Of a stretch of DNA of 64,000 nucleotides, positions 53,352 to 63,669 are shown in pieces. Source of the DNA: Ascarosepion bandense. Its lineage: Eukaryota > Mollusca > Cephalopoda > Sepiida > Sepiidae. Numbering within the stretch: position 1 is the stretch's first letter; every line of letters begins with the position of its first letter. The notes beneath the pieces were generated by a model. The model made no database searches. It had not been told where the DNA came from and saw only the letters and a program-made list of their open reading frames with translations. Made by a program: the position numbers and the translations under genes. The stretch lies in the NCBI GenBank assembly GCA_037127315.1, contig JBBBDQ010001188.1, forward strand, positions 598,501 through 662,500, given 5' to 3'.

Positions 53352-54257
53352 GTAATTGTCCTGAAGACTTGTACCCCTGGACTCTCCTCAGTCCTCTCTA
53401 AACACTATAATTACTGCCTTTCTGCTTCCTGTTTTCCTGCCTGCTGGAAGTCCTCCTCTGTTGTTCCTGTGTGTAAGAACTCAGGAGAACCATCAGACCC
53501 ATCTAATTATTGCCCTATCAGCCTCCTACCAATTTTCGGAAAAATTGTTTGACGCTATTATCAATGCTGAGATAGTTCAACATCTTACTGCCCATAAACT
53601 GTTCTCAGACAGAGAGTATGGATTCCGCTTTGCCAGGTCTACTGCCGATATGCTAACGACTATCACGGAGAACATGTACCAGGCCCTCGATAATTCTGGC
53701 GTAGCTCGTGTTTTTGCCCTGGATATCTCCAAGGCTTTTGATAGGGTTTGACACGCTGGCCTTCTGCGCAAGCTTGAGGGCTATGGTATCACTGGACGCT
53801 TGCATAATCTGATTCAATCTTTCTTATCTAACCGCTTAATGAATATCGTCTTGAACGGACATGCCTTCACATCCTACCCCACGAAAGCTGGTGTCTCTCA
53901 GGACTCTATCCTAAGACCGATGCTCTTTAAAATCTTCATAAATGATGTTCCAGACGTGATCAAATCCCAAGTAGACATCTAGTCAGACGTCACCATCAGT
54001 AAGAAATCTGGTGAGGCAAACAAACATAACCTCGCTGCTTATCTTGAGAAGGATCTCCACTCAGTGATGGACTTGTGTAATAAGTGGCTCGTAAATTTCA
54101 ACGCTTCTAAACTGAGACTGCTATCTGTTAGCCATCACAGGTAATCACTCCGGCCACCCATAAGTATGGACCAAGCAAATCTCTCTGGAAGCAATACACT
54201 GCGCCTCCTCGGCCTTACTTTATCTCCCGACCCCAAGTCGAATACTTACATTGAATC
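53352..54257 (+). pseudogene. Older LINE reverse transcriptase, left half (split by younger LINE)
   Basis: Same ORF as the intact LINE: PACWKSS-like start, PSDPSNYCPISLLP, EYGFRFARSTADMLTT, FALDISKAFDRV then TGA, NRLMNIVLNGHAF, AGVSQDSILRPM, and YADD lost (QVDI stop). Ends at TYIESVA, where the younger LINE begins; its continuation is at 58374. Confidence 0.87.
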
Positions 54258-54835
54258 AGTAGCGAACGCAAGCAGCATAACTCGACTATATTCTGTAAAA
54301 AACGGTTTAATTTCTATTTTTGTCTTCAGAAATTGAATTAAATCAACTTTACAGTGTTAGATGCTTGTGGTAAGTCAACCGGGATTCAGTCCATTTTTCA
54401 GTCTTTTTTTGTGTAATTTTTTGGAAATTATTTTATTTATTTATTTTCGTCACTTAATTTGTGTAAATTATTTTGCAATTCAAGGGTATTTTTGACGTAA
54501 GATAAATAGTATCACGGTTCAGTTATTTCCATTAGTTTTGTCTTGTAGAAGATTTAAATTTCTGTCTTCGAGAGATTGAATTCTTAACGGTTGTCCAACG
54601 AACGCAAGCAGCATAACTCGACTATATTCTGTAAAAAACGGTTTAATTTCTATTTTTGTCTTCAGAAATTGAATTAAATCAACTTTACAGTGTTAGCTGC
54701 TTGTGGTAAGTCAACCGGGATTCAGTCCATTTTTTGTGTAATTTTTTGGAAATTATTTTATTTATTTATTTTCGTCACTTAATTTGTGTAAATTATTTTG
54801 TAATTCAAGGGTATTTTTGACTTATACAAAGTTAA
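54258..54835 (+). promoter_or_regulatory. LINE 5' UTR tandem monomers
   Basis: Monomer 1 about 54254-54599 (346 bp) and monomer 2 about 54600-54835 (shorter by an internal deletion). Near identical over CTCGACTATATTCTGTAAAA and CAACCGGGATTCAGTCC. Tandem 5'-UTR monomers act as internal promoters in some other LINEs; that role here is inferred. Confidence 0.55.
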
Positions 54836-55285
54836 AACTTTTAAACCTCAGTCACTTTTTTTTCTTTCTTTTTTTTAATTGGAGTAGATAGTTCCTACTA
54901 TCGCCCGGTCTCACACTCCACCCCCTGCTTTTGAATGAGTTTAGAGGTGATCGCCTTGTTTCTTGTTTAGGAAGGGGTTCCCGGTTCATCCCCTTTCTCC
55001 GGTCTTAGTGTTAATTCAGTTGGAAGCTCTTTGCAGTTACGGAGTATGGTGGCAACGTCTTTACATTCTGAGGGTACCGGGTTGGCAGTTTCCTGGTTGC
55101 TGCTTTCGACTGGTAGTTAGGAGCCCGAACTCTTGCGTAGCGTCTTGAGAGGCTGCTCTGTTCAACACTTGAATAATAGCCCGAGGCCACATTATGTTAT
55201 AGGCCGCGCCAGTCTCCATCCTTCACAAGTTGCAAATGATTGACCGACTGATTCTATTCTAAGACCTCTCCTTAACTGAATCACT

Positions 55286-55897
55286 ATGGAAAAAAGCAAA
55301 CATAACAGCAAAACTAAACCTGCTCATTTAAAAACGCCCAAACCTATCTGCATCTCTTTCACTAACATACGCGGCATCCGCACCAACTTCCCCAGCGTAG
55401 ATTCTTTCCTCCATAATAACTCACCTGATATATTAGCCCTATGTGAAACTAATCTTAACCCTTCTATCCCCTCATCTGAGTTCTACGTTCCTTGCTACCT
55501 TCCCCTCTTCAGGAAGGACTCGAATGTTCATATGCATGGGCTTGGTGTCTATGTCAGCGAACACCTTCCCTTAGCTAGGGTGTCATCTTTTGAATCCCCA
55601 GATCATTCTTTCATGTGTTTCCGCCTCTCACTTCTCAGCTCGATTAGCTATCTCTTCTTTCTCTACCGCCCTCCTTCCTCCCCTGACTGTTCGTTACTTG
55701 ACATCATTTCTGACAATATTGACAAAGCCATTTTTTCCCATCCCTCTGCCCATGTATTCGTGTTTGGTGACTTTAACGCCCACCACACCAAGTGGCTGAA
55801 GAACGCTGTCGCTGACCCTGCTGGTGTCCACACCATGAAATTTTCAATCACCCAATCCCTTACGCAAGTAGTGGACGCGATTATCCGACAACCCTAA
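55286..55897 (+). CDS. LINE apurinic-type endonuclease part
   Basis: 203 codons from ATG 55286. Endonuclease/exonuclease/phosphatase fold: Asn27 in FTNIRG, catalytic Glu54 in CETN, Tyr127 in YRPP, Asp162/Asn164 in GDFNAHH. The domain nicks target DNA to prime reverse transcription. The frame is lost near 55873-55880 by a one-base change; the final SDH motif (GNSDHTVVSV, about 55970-55995) is in the frame of the downstream ORF, showing the two ORFs were one protein of roughly 960 residues. Confidence 0.88.
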   Translation: MEKSKHNSKTKPAHLKTPKPICISFTNIRGIRTNFPSVDSFLHNNSPDILALCETNLNPSIPSSEFYVPCYLPLFRKDSNVHMHGLGVYVSEHLPLARVSSFESPDHSFMCFRLSLLSSISYLFFLYRPPSSPDCSLLDIISDNIDKAIFSHPSAHVFVFGDFNAHHTKWLKNAVADPAGVHTMKFSITQSLTQVVDAIIRQP

Positions 55898-55994
55898 CGG
55901 AAGGGACTCACTTCTAGACCTCTGCTTCACTTCCATTCCAGACTCTTGCACTACCAGACAATTCTGCCCACTCGGAAACTCTGACCACACTGTA

Positions 55995-58169
55995 GTGTCC
56001 GTCAATATTTCACTCCACTTCTGCCCGACCCATGAAACCCAGACAAGTAGAATATCCTACTGCTATCAAAGAGCAGACTGGGATTCGTTCCGAGACTTCC
56101 TCTGTGACATCCCTTGGAACAACGTCTTTAGTCTTCCCATCGAAGAATGTGCATCCGAGGCCTCCTCCTGGGTTAAGGCTGGCATCGATGCCTTCATCCC
56201 TGCTAGGAAATTCCAGCTTAAATCTCATTCGTCTCCATGGTTCCCACCCGCTTGCTCGGCTGCCATTGCCCACCGGAATCATTTCTTCCGACTCTATCGT
56301 AACTACGCGTCGGACCAAAACAGGCGCCTTTTCACTTCAGCTCGTAATAAGTGTAAAAGGATACTTAACGAAGCTAAGATGTTGTTTGCTGCCAGAATGA
56401 AGCAACGCATAGCATGCTCTAAATTTGGCTCTAAAGACTACTGGCGACTCTGTAAAAGAGTACTTAACAAGAGCAAGTCCACAATACCCCCGCTAATCAA
56501 CAAATTTGAGGTCCTCACCTCCCCAGCAGATAAGGCTGAATGCTTTGCCCGCAGATTCTCGAACAATTCGAGTCTGGACTCGTCTGGAATTTTGACACCC
56601 GACTTCTCACCTAGAACCGAGGCACAACTGAATGATGTCCACATAACACCTTCGCTTGTCTCTAAGATAATCTTAAAACTTGACCCTCACAAAGCGAGCG
56701 GTGGTGACGGAATCCCAACCATAGTCTTAAAGAAATGTGCCCCTGAACTCTCTTCTGTCCTTTCTAAGCTCTACAACCTCTGCCTATCTGCTTCCTGCTT
56801 TCCTGCCTGTTGGAAATCTTCCTCTGTAGTTCCTATATTTAAAAACACTGGAGAACCCTCTGACCATGCAAATTACCGCCCTATCAGACTTCTTCCGATC
56901 TTTGGCAAAGTGTTCGAAGCCATTATCAACGCCGAGGTGGTTCAGCATCTCACAGCACACAAGCTCCTCTCGGACAAGCAATATGGTTTCTGCTTCACCA
57001 GGTCTACTGCTGATATGCTAACGACCATTACCGAGTACATATACCAGGAACTCGACAGGAATGGCGAAGCCCGAACCGTTGCATTGGATATATCTAAGGC
57101 GTTCGACAGAGTTTGGCATGCTGGCCTTCTATGTAAACTGCGGATATATGGTATAACTGGACATTTGTTAGAACTAATCCAGTTATTCCTCTCTAACCGC
57201 ACAATGAAGGTGGTATTAAACGGACATGCCTCTCAGAACTACCATACAAACGCAGGTGTCCCCCAAGGCTCCATCTTATGTCCTACACTCTTCCTGATAT
57301 ATATTAATGATCTCCCTGATTCCATAAGAGCCCAAATAGGTTTGTACGCCGATGACACCACAGTTTATTCACGCCTCCTACAAAAATCTGGTGTAGGCGT
57401 CAAAGCTAAACTCGCAGCCGAGATTGAAAAAGACCTCCAATCCATATTGGACTGGGGTAAGAAATGGTTAGTAAATTTTAATGCTTCTAAAACGAAGCTA
57501 CTCTCAATTAACCATCATCGACAATCTCACCTACCTCCCATTAGCATGGACCAGGCTTGCCTCCCAGAGAGTAAAATACTGCACCTCCTTGGTCTCACAC
57601 TTTCAGCGGACCTCAAATGGAAGGACTATATCGAATCCATTGCTAAATCCGCAGCTATGAAAGTCGGTTCTCTGTGTAGCGCCCGGAAGTTTTTTCCGTC
57701 TGAATCTATCCTGCACATTTATAAATCTACCATCCGCCCGTGCATTGAATACTGCTGCCATATCTGGTCGGGTGCCCCTGCTATTCTCCTCGGGCTTCTC
57801 GATAAGGTTCAGAGGAGGGTCTGTAATGTGATAGATACTGACTTGGCAGACCGCCTGCAGTCTCTCTCCCACCGGCGCGACGTGGCTTCCCTGTGTCTCT
57901 TCTATAAATACTTTCACGGCTTCTGCTCCGATGAACTTAGATCACTAGTGCCCCCTAAATACGTATTTGAACGAGATACTAGATTAGCAACTAGATCCCA
58001 CCCTTTTACAGTGAAACCGATAAAATGCAGCCGTAACTTCTATTCCAACAGTTTCTTTCCTCGCACTTCCCGACTGTGGAATTCTTTTCTTCCAAACGAT
58101 TGCTTCCCCGACGGCTACAATCTCCAGGAGTTTAAATGTAAGGTCAGTAGACACTTCCTAACACACTAA
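55995..58169 (+). CDS. LINE reverse transcriptase
   Basis: 724 codons as annotated from the first ATG, though the frame is open back to about 55880 and includes the endonuclease SDH motif. RT motifs: ALDISKAFDRVWH (catalytic Asp365), AGVPQGS (420-426), YADDTT (Tyr451, Asp453/Asp454), WGKKWLVNFNASKTKLLSI, LLGLTLSADLKW, and the C-terminal IRPCIEYCCHIWSGAP to [19 protein letters not shown]. All three catalytic Asp are kept and there are no internal stops, so only the upstream frameshift separates it from an intact element. Acts on its own RNA at nicked chromosomal DNA. Confidence 0.93.
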   Translation: MSVNISLHFCPTHETQTSRISYCYQRADWDSFRDFLCDIPWNNVFSLPIEECASEASSWVKAGIDAFIPARKFQLKSHSSPWFPPACSAAIAHRNHFFRLYRNYASDQNRRLFTSARNKCKRILNEAKMLFAARMKQRIACSKFGSKDYWRLCKRVLNKSKSTIPPLINKFEVLTSPADKAECFARRFSNNSSLDSSGILTPDFSPRTEAQLNDVHITPSLVSKIILKLDPHKASGGDGIPTIVLKKCAPELSSVLSKLYNLCLSASCFPACWKSSSVVPIFKNTGEPSDHANYRPIRLLPIFGKVFEAIINAEVVQHLTAHKLLSDKQYGFCFTRSTADMLTTITEYIYQELDRNGEARTVALDISKAFDRVWHAGLLCKLRIYGITGHLLELIQLFLSNRTMKVVLNGHASQNYHTNAGVPQGSILCPTLFLIYINDLPDSIRAQIGLYADDTTVYSRLLQKSGVGVKAKLAAEIEKDLQSILDWGKKWLVNFNASKTKLLSINHHRQSHLPPISMDQACLPESKILHLLGLTLSADLKWKDYIESIAKSAAMKVGSLCSARKFFPSESILHIYKSTIRPCIEYCCHIWSGAPAILLGLLDKVQRRVCNVIDTDLADRLQSLSHRRDVASLCLFYKYFHGFCSDELRSLVPPKYVFERDTRLATRSHPFTVKPIKCSRNFYSNSFFPRTSRLWNSFLPNDCFPDGYNLQEFKCKVSRHFLTH

Positions 58170-58373
58170 CCTGCTCCCATTCTATCAAACACTCTTCCCA
58201 TCTGCCCAACCCTCATCCTTGGTATCCTTACTCATCTGTCACCTTCCTCCTGACATTCCCTATGTCTAACCACTCCTTCTCTTTATCTTCCCCTATGTAG
58301 CCCCATGCGCAATAGTGGCAGTGGAATGCCTTGCTTGGGGTGAGATGATTAAAAAAAAAAAAGAAAAAAAAAA

Positions 58374-58745
58374 GCTAAACCCACTGCTAAGAAGGTAGGG
58401 TCATTGTGTCGGGTCAGGAAGTTTTTTTTCCGCCTGAACCATTTGTGCATATATGCAAATCAACCAACCGACTGTGCATGAAATATTGCTGTCATATTTG
58501 GTCAGGCGCCCTGTTGTTCATCTTAGTGTTCTCGACAGGCTCCAGAGCAGAATCTGAACGTGATTGGGTCTGACCTAGCAGGTCGACTCCAGCCACTTTT
58601 TCTCATCGACCGGATGTAGCTTTCCTCTGTCTCTTCTATAAATATTTTCATGGCTTTTACTCTGACGAGCTTAGCTCACTGGTGCCCCCTTCACAAGAAT
58701 TTACTCAGGAAACCAGACTGGCAACAGGGTCTCACCCTTTTACAG
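58374..58745 (+). pseudogene. Older LINE reverse transcriptase, right part
   Basis: Continues the 53352-54257 relic: AKPTAKKVGSLCRVRKF, CMKYCCHIWSG, then [20 protein letters not shown]. The junction fits the protein order (…YIESVA / KPTAKKVGSLC…), so both halves are one copy split by the younger LINE. Truncated at 58745 next to AT-rich DNA. Confidence 0.83.
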
Positions 58746-58784
58746 TTAGAATACAAAAAAGGAAAAAGATATATATTCTTTAGG

Positions 58785-58793
58785 CTGTATATA

Positions 58794-58835
<42 letters not shown>

Positions 58836-58836
58836 C
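58785..58836. repeat. (TA)n microsatellite
   Basis: TA run with one CATA interruption. Confidence 0.95.
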
Positions 58837-59385
58837 CGTCTCAAGTATTTGATGCCTATTTTTTCTAAAATATGTTTTAAAAACTAATTTTTTCGGAAAG
58901 TTTTTATTTTATTTTTTTGTCGAATAGATTAGATATAATATGTACAATAAGCAAATTATTTTTAATCCTAATTAAACGATGGTCTTTGTTTTATTCAATT
59001 ATTTTATTTTAAAATTTCGTGTAGATTTTCTGTAATTGGAGTAATATTTATTTTATGTAAACCTCAAAAGATGATATAACGTATTTGTTTTTATAATAAA
59101 TATGTGTATTAAAAATGAATCGTTCAAATTTCATATAATTAAATAACAATAAAAACTTGATATTAAAAAGATAAAGATTTCATTAAATACACGCAATTAT
59201 ATCATTTTGCAAATATTTCCAAATACACGTGCTTTAAATTCCCAGATATATTGACACCAGAATAGCAAGACTGGCAACTTCCAAGTTTCTAAAAAGGATT
59301 TTAAAAACATATTAAAAATTTATTTAGTTTTTCATTGATTTTTTCAATATATTTTTTTACGTTCACTTTATTAAGTTTGTAGACG
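58837..59385. other. No recognised feature
   Basis: Very AT-rich, no coding or repeat family recognised. Confidence 0.45.
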
Positions 59386-59420
59386 CGCACGCACACGCAC
59401 ACGCACACCCACACCCACAC

Positions 59421-59503
<83 letters not shown>
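59386..59503. repeat. (CA)n-(TA)n microsatellite
   Basis: CGCACA variants into (CA)n, then (TA)n. Confidence 0.95.
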
Positions 59504-59505
<2 letters not shown>

Positions 59506-59875
59506 AGATAGGTGAGAAGAAAAGAGAGTGGGTACTTATTAGCCTAGTATGTTTCCCTTGCCTTTTCAGGTATTTTGCACATAGATATCTTTATCCGTAC
59601 CTGTCTATGTCACAGCAACAGGTAGACACAACCGCGTGACACCGCGCTTCAAGCCAAACCCTTATTATACACCAAAAAAGAATTAATTAATGTAATTATT
59701 TGCTGAAGGTTACAATTAGTCAGGTTTTAAATCACAGGATTTCTAGGTAGACAAAAATAAAATAAGCAGCAAGAGGGAAGACAAGAGAAATTCATGCATT
59801 AAAGAAAGAACTCGCTTGTATGCTAGTTTGTTTGCACACAGAAAACTACAGAAGCCAATATATATATATATATAT
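59504..59875. other. No recognised feature
   Basis: Unique-looking sequence. Confidence 0.4.
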
Positions 59876-59879
59876 ATAT

Positions 59880-60591
59880 GAACTTATTTATAAATTTTTT
59901 TGTGTGTGTCTGTGTGTATGTCTCTGTGTGTGTGTGTGTGTCCGTTACCTATAAACTCCGAAACGGCTGGACCGATTTTCTTGAGAATTTGCACAGTTGT
60001 ACTATAAGCGTCTGCGAGTGTTCTCAGCCAGGTTTTGTGTCGAGGTACCCCCGATAAATATCGAAAATCGATAATCGAAAAAATCGGGTTATAGAAGAAG
60101 TGGTCTGATTTTAATCAAATTTGATACATTCATAGACAAAGACATCAGAAACGATATTCAGAAGTTTCAAGGTTGCAGTTCTTACAATAGTGCAGAAAAT
60201 CGATAATATATATATAAAAGGCAAGATGTTTGTGTGTGTGTCTGTTTATCTACCTGTATGTCTGTATTTTTTCAGCCCTTTTATTTTAGGTTTTGCTTCA
60301 GGGTTGGCTCTAAGGAGGTATAATTGTCGTTCTTGGTCTCAGCCATGATACCATTTACTCAGAGGACTTATTTAGCCTTCACAATTCAGTTTACGACGAA
60401 AAAAACTTACCAGGAAATCAATATTTGAATTACGTCCATTTATTCTTCTTTCAGTCTACGATTTCGCTTTAACTGGAAACAACTATTGCTTTTTAGTCTT
60501 TCGTGCCAATGTCCAAAGAGTCTGAGCTCCAGGACCATGGATTAGTTTTAAAGCTTTCATTACACCCGACCAACGCCGGGCTATACTGCTA

Positions 60592-60592
<1 letters not shown>
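59880..60592 (+). mobile_element. Helitron-like element, full copy
   Basis: Same order as 13484-14234: TTATTTATAAA + (GT)n, CCGAAACGGCTGGACCGATT, CGAGGTACCCCCGATAAATA, (TATA)AAAGGCAAGATG, and 3' end CCCGACCAACGCCGGG (hairpin) + CTATACTG + CTAG, then T. Confidence 0.75.
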
Positions 60593-60593
<1 letters not shown>

Positions 60594-60645
<52 letters not shown>

Positions 60646-60760
60646 TAAACTAGTTATTACGCGACCTAGTTTTCTACCATGAGTGGTGTCTTAAGGTGAT
60701 TTGCAATAATTGATTTTACCGTTTACCGTTTTTTAAGAGATAAAAAATGAAATGAAATAA
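60594..60760 (-). repeat. (TA)n and Penelope-like end
   Basis: TA run 60594-60640, then TTACGCGACCTAGTTTTCTA and CATGAGTGGTGTCTTAAGGT, the Penelope terminal block of 11.5 and 44.7 kb in the minus sense. Confidence 0.65.
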
Positions 60761-60919
60761 ACTATTGTTATAAGAAAAGATGTGGTTTGGAGTTAAAGAT
60801 TTTAAAATAGACGTTCCAATTCATCGCCAAGATTAAAATTGATTAATAAACTTTATCAGTAATACGCTAATATGAGTATTAAGTTTTATTTTTCTCTAGC
60901 CATATAAATGCATTTCCAG

Positions 60920-61360
60920 GTAATTGCTGCAATGTGAGTGAAGAGCAAAGAAAACGATTTAATCAGGGTATCAAAACAATGGAAGAGTGTTACCAGAGAT
61001 GGTGGGAGAAACGACTACTGCTGGTGTATCAAAAGAGACTTAAAAATATTAGACATGACATACAATAAAGAAAAAGAACCTTTTTACCATAGTTCTTATT
61101 GTCACGAATGTTTTAATACTGTTGTTTATTAACTGATTTAATGAAATTACTTGTTGGTCTTGGGATATTTAATCGTCTTATTTTCAAAGACTTAGGGTTT
61201 GATTGTTATGAAAAAAAGAATTTCTCAATAAGCAGACGGATATTTGTTGATTTGAGTACAAATTGAGAGATCAGGATATCAAAACAATGGAGGAACGATA
61301 CCAGGGACGGTGGAACAAACAAATGATGGCCGACATGATGGCTAACATTTAGCAATGAGA
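60920..61360 (+). pseudogene. Two copies of a repeat-derived C-terminal fragment
   Basis: Copy 1 (60920-61060): acceptor-like TTTCCAG then VSEEQRKRFNQGIKTMEECY. Copy 2 (61258-61350): QDIKTMEERYQGRWNKQMMA. The motif (F/D)-(Q)-(D/G)IKTMEERYQGRW is the end of a protein family amplified in invertebrate repeats, probably of transposon origin; the family name is uncertain. The copies share flanking sequence, so this is a tandem duplication of ~330 bp. Confidence 0.55.
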
Positions 61361-61720
61361 AACAATCAAAATAGAAAACGTTTTTAAAATAGTTTATCTC
61401 TGCTTTTACTTTATTAAATGATTTAATGAAAATACTTGTTGATCTGGGTATATTCAGTGGTGTTTTTTTTTTAAAGACTTAGGATCTGACTGTTATTAAA
61501 AATAGAATTTCTCAATAAGCAGACGAATATTTGTTGGTTTACATGCGAATTGAGATGTTTCTACGATTTTAATTTGAGAAATATTGCTATTATCCAATAT
61601 CATTTATACAAAAGTCAAGTGGAAAGAAAGCGTTTTTTTTTTTTCAAATATAAGGCAAAATATACAGCAAAAACGGTAATTAACCCTGAAAAATTAAGAT
61701 CATTTTTGGATTCTGTGCCC
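61361..61720. other. Unassigned, second half of duplication
   Basis: 61380-61560 repeats 61090-61270 (ATGAAAATACTTGTTGATCT, TTTCTCAATAAGCAGACG). Confidence 0.5.
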
Positions 61721-61721
61721 T

Positions 61722-62185
61722 TCAGTTAAGTGCCACTCGAAAGAGACATGACTGACTGGGCAGAAGATTATCCCGCAGTAGGTTGCCATTGCTTTCTGCG
61801 GTAGACTGGTGAATTATATTATTCTATTAATAAGTAGTAATTAGTGGGGGATCAGTTTATTACTTCATGACAATAGAAAACCGATCACCCACTTTATGCC
61901 CAGTAGAAGCCTTAATCATGTTTCTGTTATATTCAGTCAGTCAGTTAAGTGCCATACGTGATACACGCTTAGGCGATCATGTCTCAAAAGAGACATGACT
62001 GACTGGGCAGAAGATTATCCCGCAGTAGGTTGCCATTGCTTTCTGCGGTAGACTGGTGAATTATATTATTCTATTAATAAGTAGTAATTAGTGGGGGATC
62101 AGTTTATTACTTCATGACAATAGAAAACCGATCACCCACTTTATGCCCAGTAGAAGCCTTAATCATGTTTCTGTTATATTCAGTC
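61722..62185 (-). repeat. 245-bp tandem: SINE tail + GTGGGGGATC palindrome
   Basis: Two units with the SINE 3' module and the GTGGGGGATCAGTTTATTAC...CGATCACCCAC block (61852-61893, 62090-62140). Mirror image of the 20.2-20.8 kb composite; here a shorter spacer gives the shorter period. A full SINE follows directly. Confidence 0.9.
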
Positions 62186-62487
62186 AGTCAGTTAAGTGCC
62201 ATGCATGATACACGCTTGGGCGATCATGTCTCGAAAGAGACATGACTGACTGGGCAGAAGATTATCCCGCGGTTAGTTGCCATTACTTTCTACGGTAGAC
62301 TGTTTGCCAGCCAAGGCTATAGAACCCAATCTGCGCTGTTATTTAACGCATAGCTGAAGGGAAGAGACGGATTAATACCTTTCCCAAGGGTATTTGCGCG
62401 TAAGTGAATGCAAGGAATTCAACCGGAATTCGAACTCCCCAATTTGTCATTCCGAATCGATATCCGATACACCACAACGCATATCCG
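62186..62487 (-). mobile_element. tRNA-type SINE
   Basis: Complete minus-strand copy (ACAACGCATATCC head, GGAATTCGAACTCC B box, ATTAATACCTTTCCC, GCGATCATGTCTCGAAAGAG). Confidence 0.9.
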
Positions 62488-62489
62488 TA

Positions 62490-63285
62490 TGATATATTAA
62501 GTGTCAATAATGATATTTGTATCGCTACACGTGTCGCTATTCACTGCACCACCAGGCACATAATTAAATAAAAAAGATATTTGGTTTATTGGCACCATTA
62601 TAGAAATATTTTTTGTTGATCAGTGTTATTCTTCAGTGCTAATAAAGAATGATGTCATTTAATTCCGCCTATATCATCTTAATTTTTAATAATTACGATT
62701 TTTCTAACTTAAAAACATATATTTGGTTAGATTTTTCTAACTGAAATGCATAGATCTGGTTAAAATAACATTATTTCATCAAAATTTAGCTCAAACACAG
62801 ATTCATACCACTTCAAATAGCGGCCAACATGAAAAATGGCGGCCCTCTTTGTGTTTCGACGTAGGTAACTGATATGGACCCAGTATGGGACGATAAAATC
62901 CAACAGGGTGGTAGGTTTACGAACACATATTACGTCAAGAAGAAATACAAACAAATACAAAGAGATACAAGGAGATACAAAGAGGAAAGTAATAATAGTT
63001 TGCGCTGAACTAAAGTCGTACTGGGAACCAGAAACTCTGTCGCTCTTACTCACTCAGGACGAGAGCCCTCACAAGAGTCTCTCTCACTCCTTTACACGTA
63101 CTCGAGAGTAATTAACTCTTGGTTAATATAGACAAAGACGAGTCCATCATTAACTGTAAGATACTTTTCTAAAAGAATAGGTTTTGGAGCAAATGTATAC
63201 CAAATTTGGTGCTTCTACCACCAAGTGAAACATGATTTCAGTGATCCGCTTCACTTCCACTCGTTTCAGAAAAAAAACATAAAAC
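62490..63285. other. No recognised feature
   Basis: 62525-62570 carries a fragment resembling a tRNA head (TATTCACTGCACCACCAGGC, minus). Remaining sequence unassigned; minus-strand open frame of 97 codons (63053-62760) has no recognised similarity. Confidence 0.35.
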
Positions 63286-63289
63286 TAAT

Positions 63290-63321
63290 TATATCTAAAA
63301 TTATTTATAAATGGAACTTTG

Positions 63322-63370
<49 letters not shown>

Positions 63371-63634
63371 ATCCGTTATCTAGACTGCGAAACGGCTGAA
63401 CCGATTTCCTTGAAAATTTACACAGTTGTACTATAAGCGTCTGCGAGTGTTCTTAGCTCTATTTTGTGTCGAGGTACCCCCGATAAATATCGAAAATTGA
63501 TAATCGAATAAATCGGGTTATAGAAGGAGTGGTCCGATTTTAATCAAATTTGATACACTGATAGACAAAGACATAAGAAACGATATTCAGAAGTTTCAAT
63601 GTTGCAGTTCTTACAATAGTGCAGAAAATCGATA

Positions 63635-63669
<35 letters not shown>

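Larger units (their letters stand above)
54258..58362 (+). mobile_element. Nearly complete LINE (non-LTR retrotransposon)
   Basis: About 4.1 kb: 5' UTR with two tandem monomers starting ACGAACGCAAGCAGCATAAC (54254, 54599), then the block from TTGGAGTAGATAG (54884) to 55285; coding 55286-58169; 3' UTR 58170-58350 ending CCTTGCTTGGGGTGAGATGA and an A-rich tail. Endonuclease type and RT motifs place it in the jockey/CR1/RTE-like half of LINEs; the exact clade was not determined. At least ten truncated relatives lie in this window. It sits inside an older copy of the same family. Confidence 0.9.

Noticed and set aside
56010..56318. Antisense open frame over the LINE RT
   Set aside because: Shadow of the real 724-codon plus-strand ORF.
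62760..63053. 97-codon minus-strand open frame
   Set aside because: No recognised motif, no splice context and AT-rich surroundings; not enough to call a gene.
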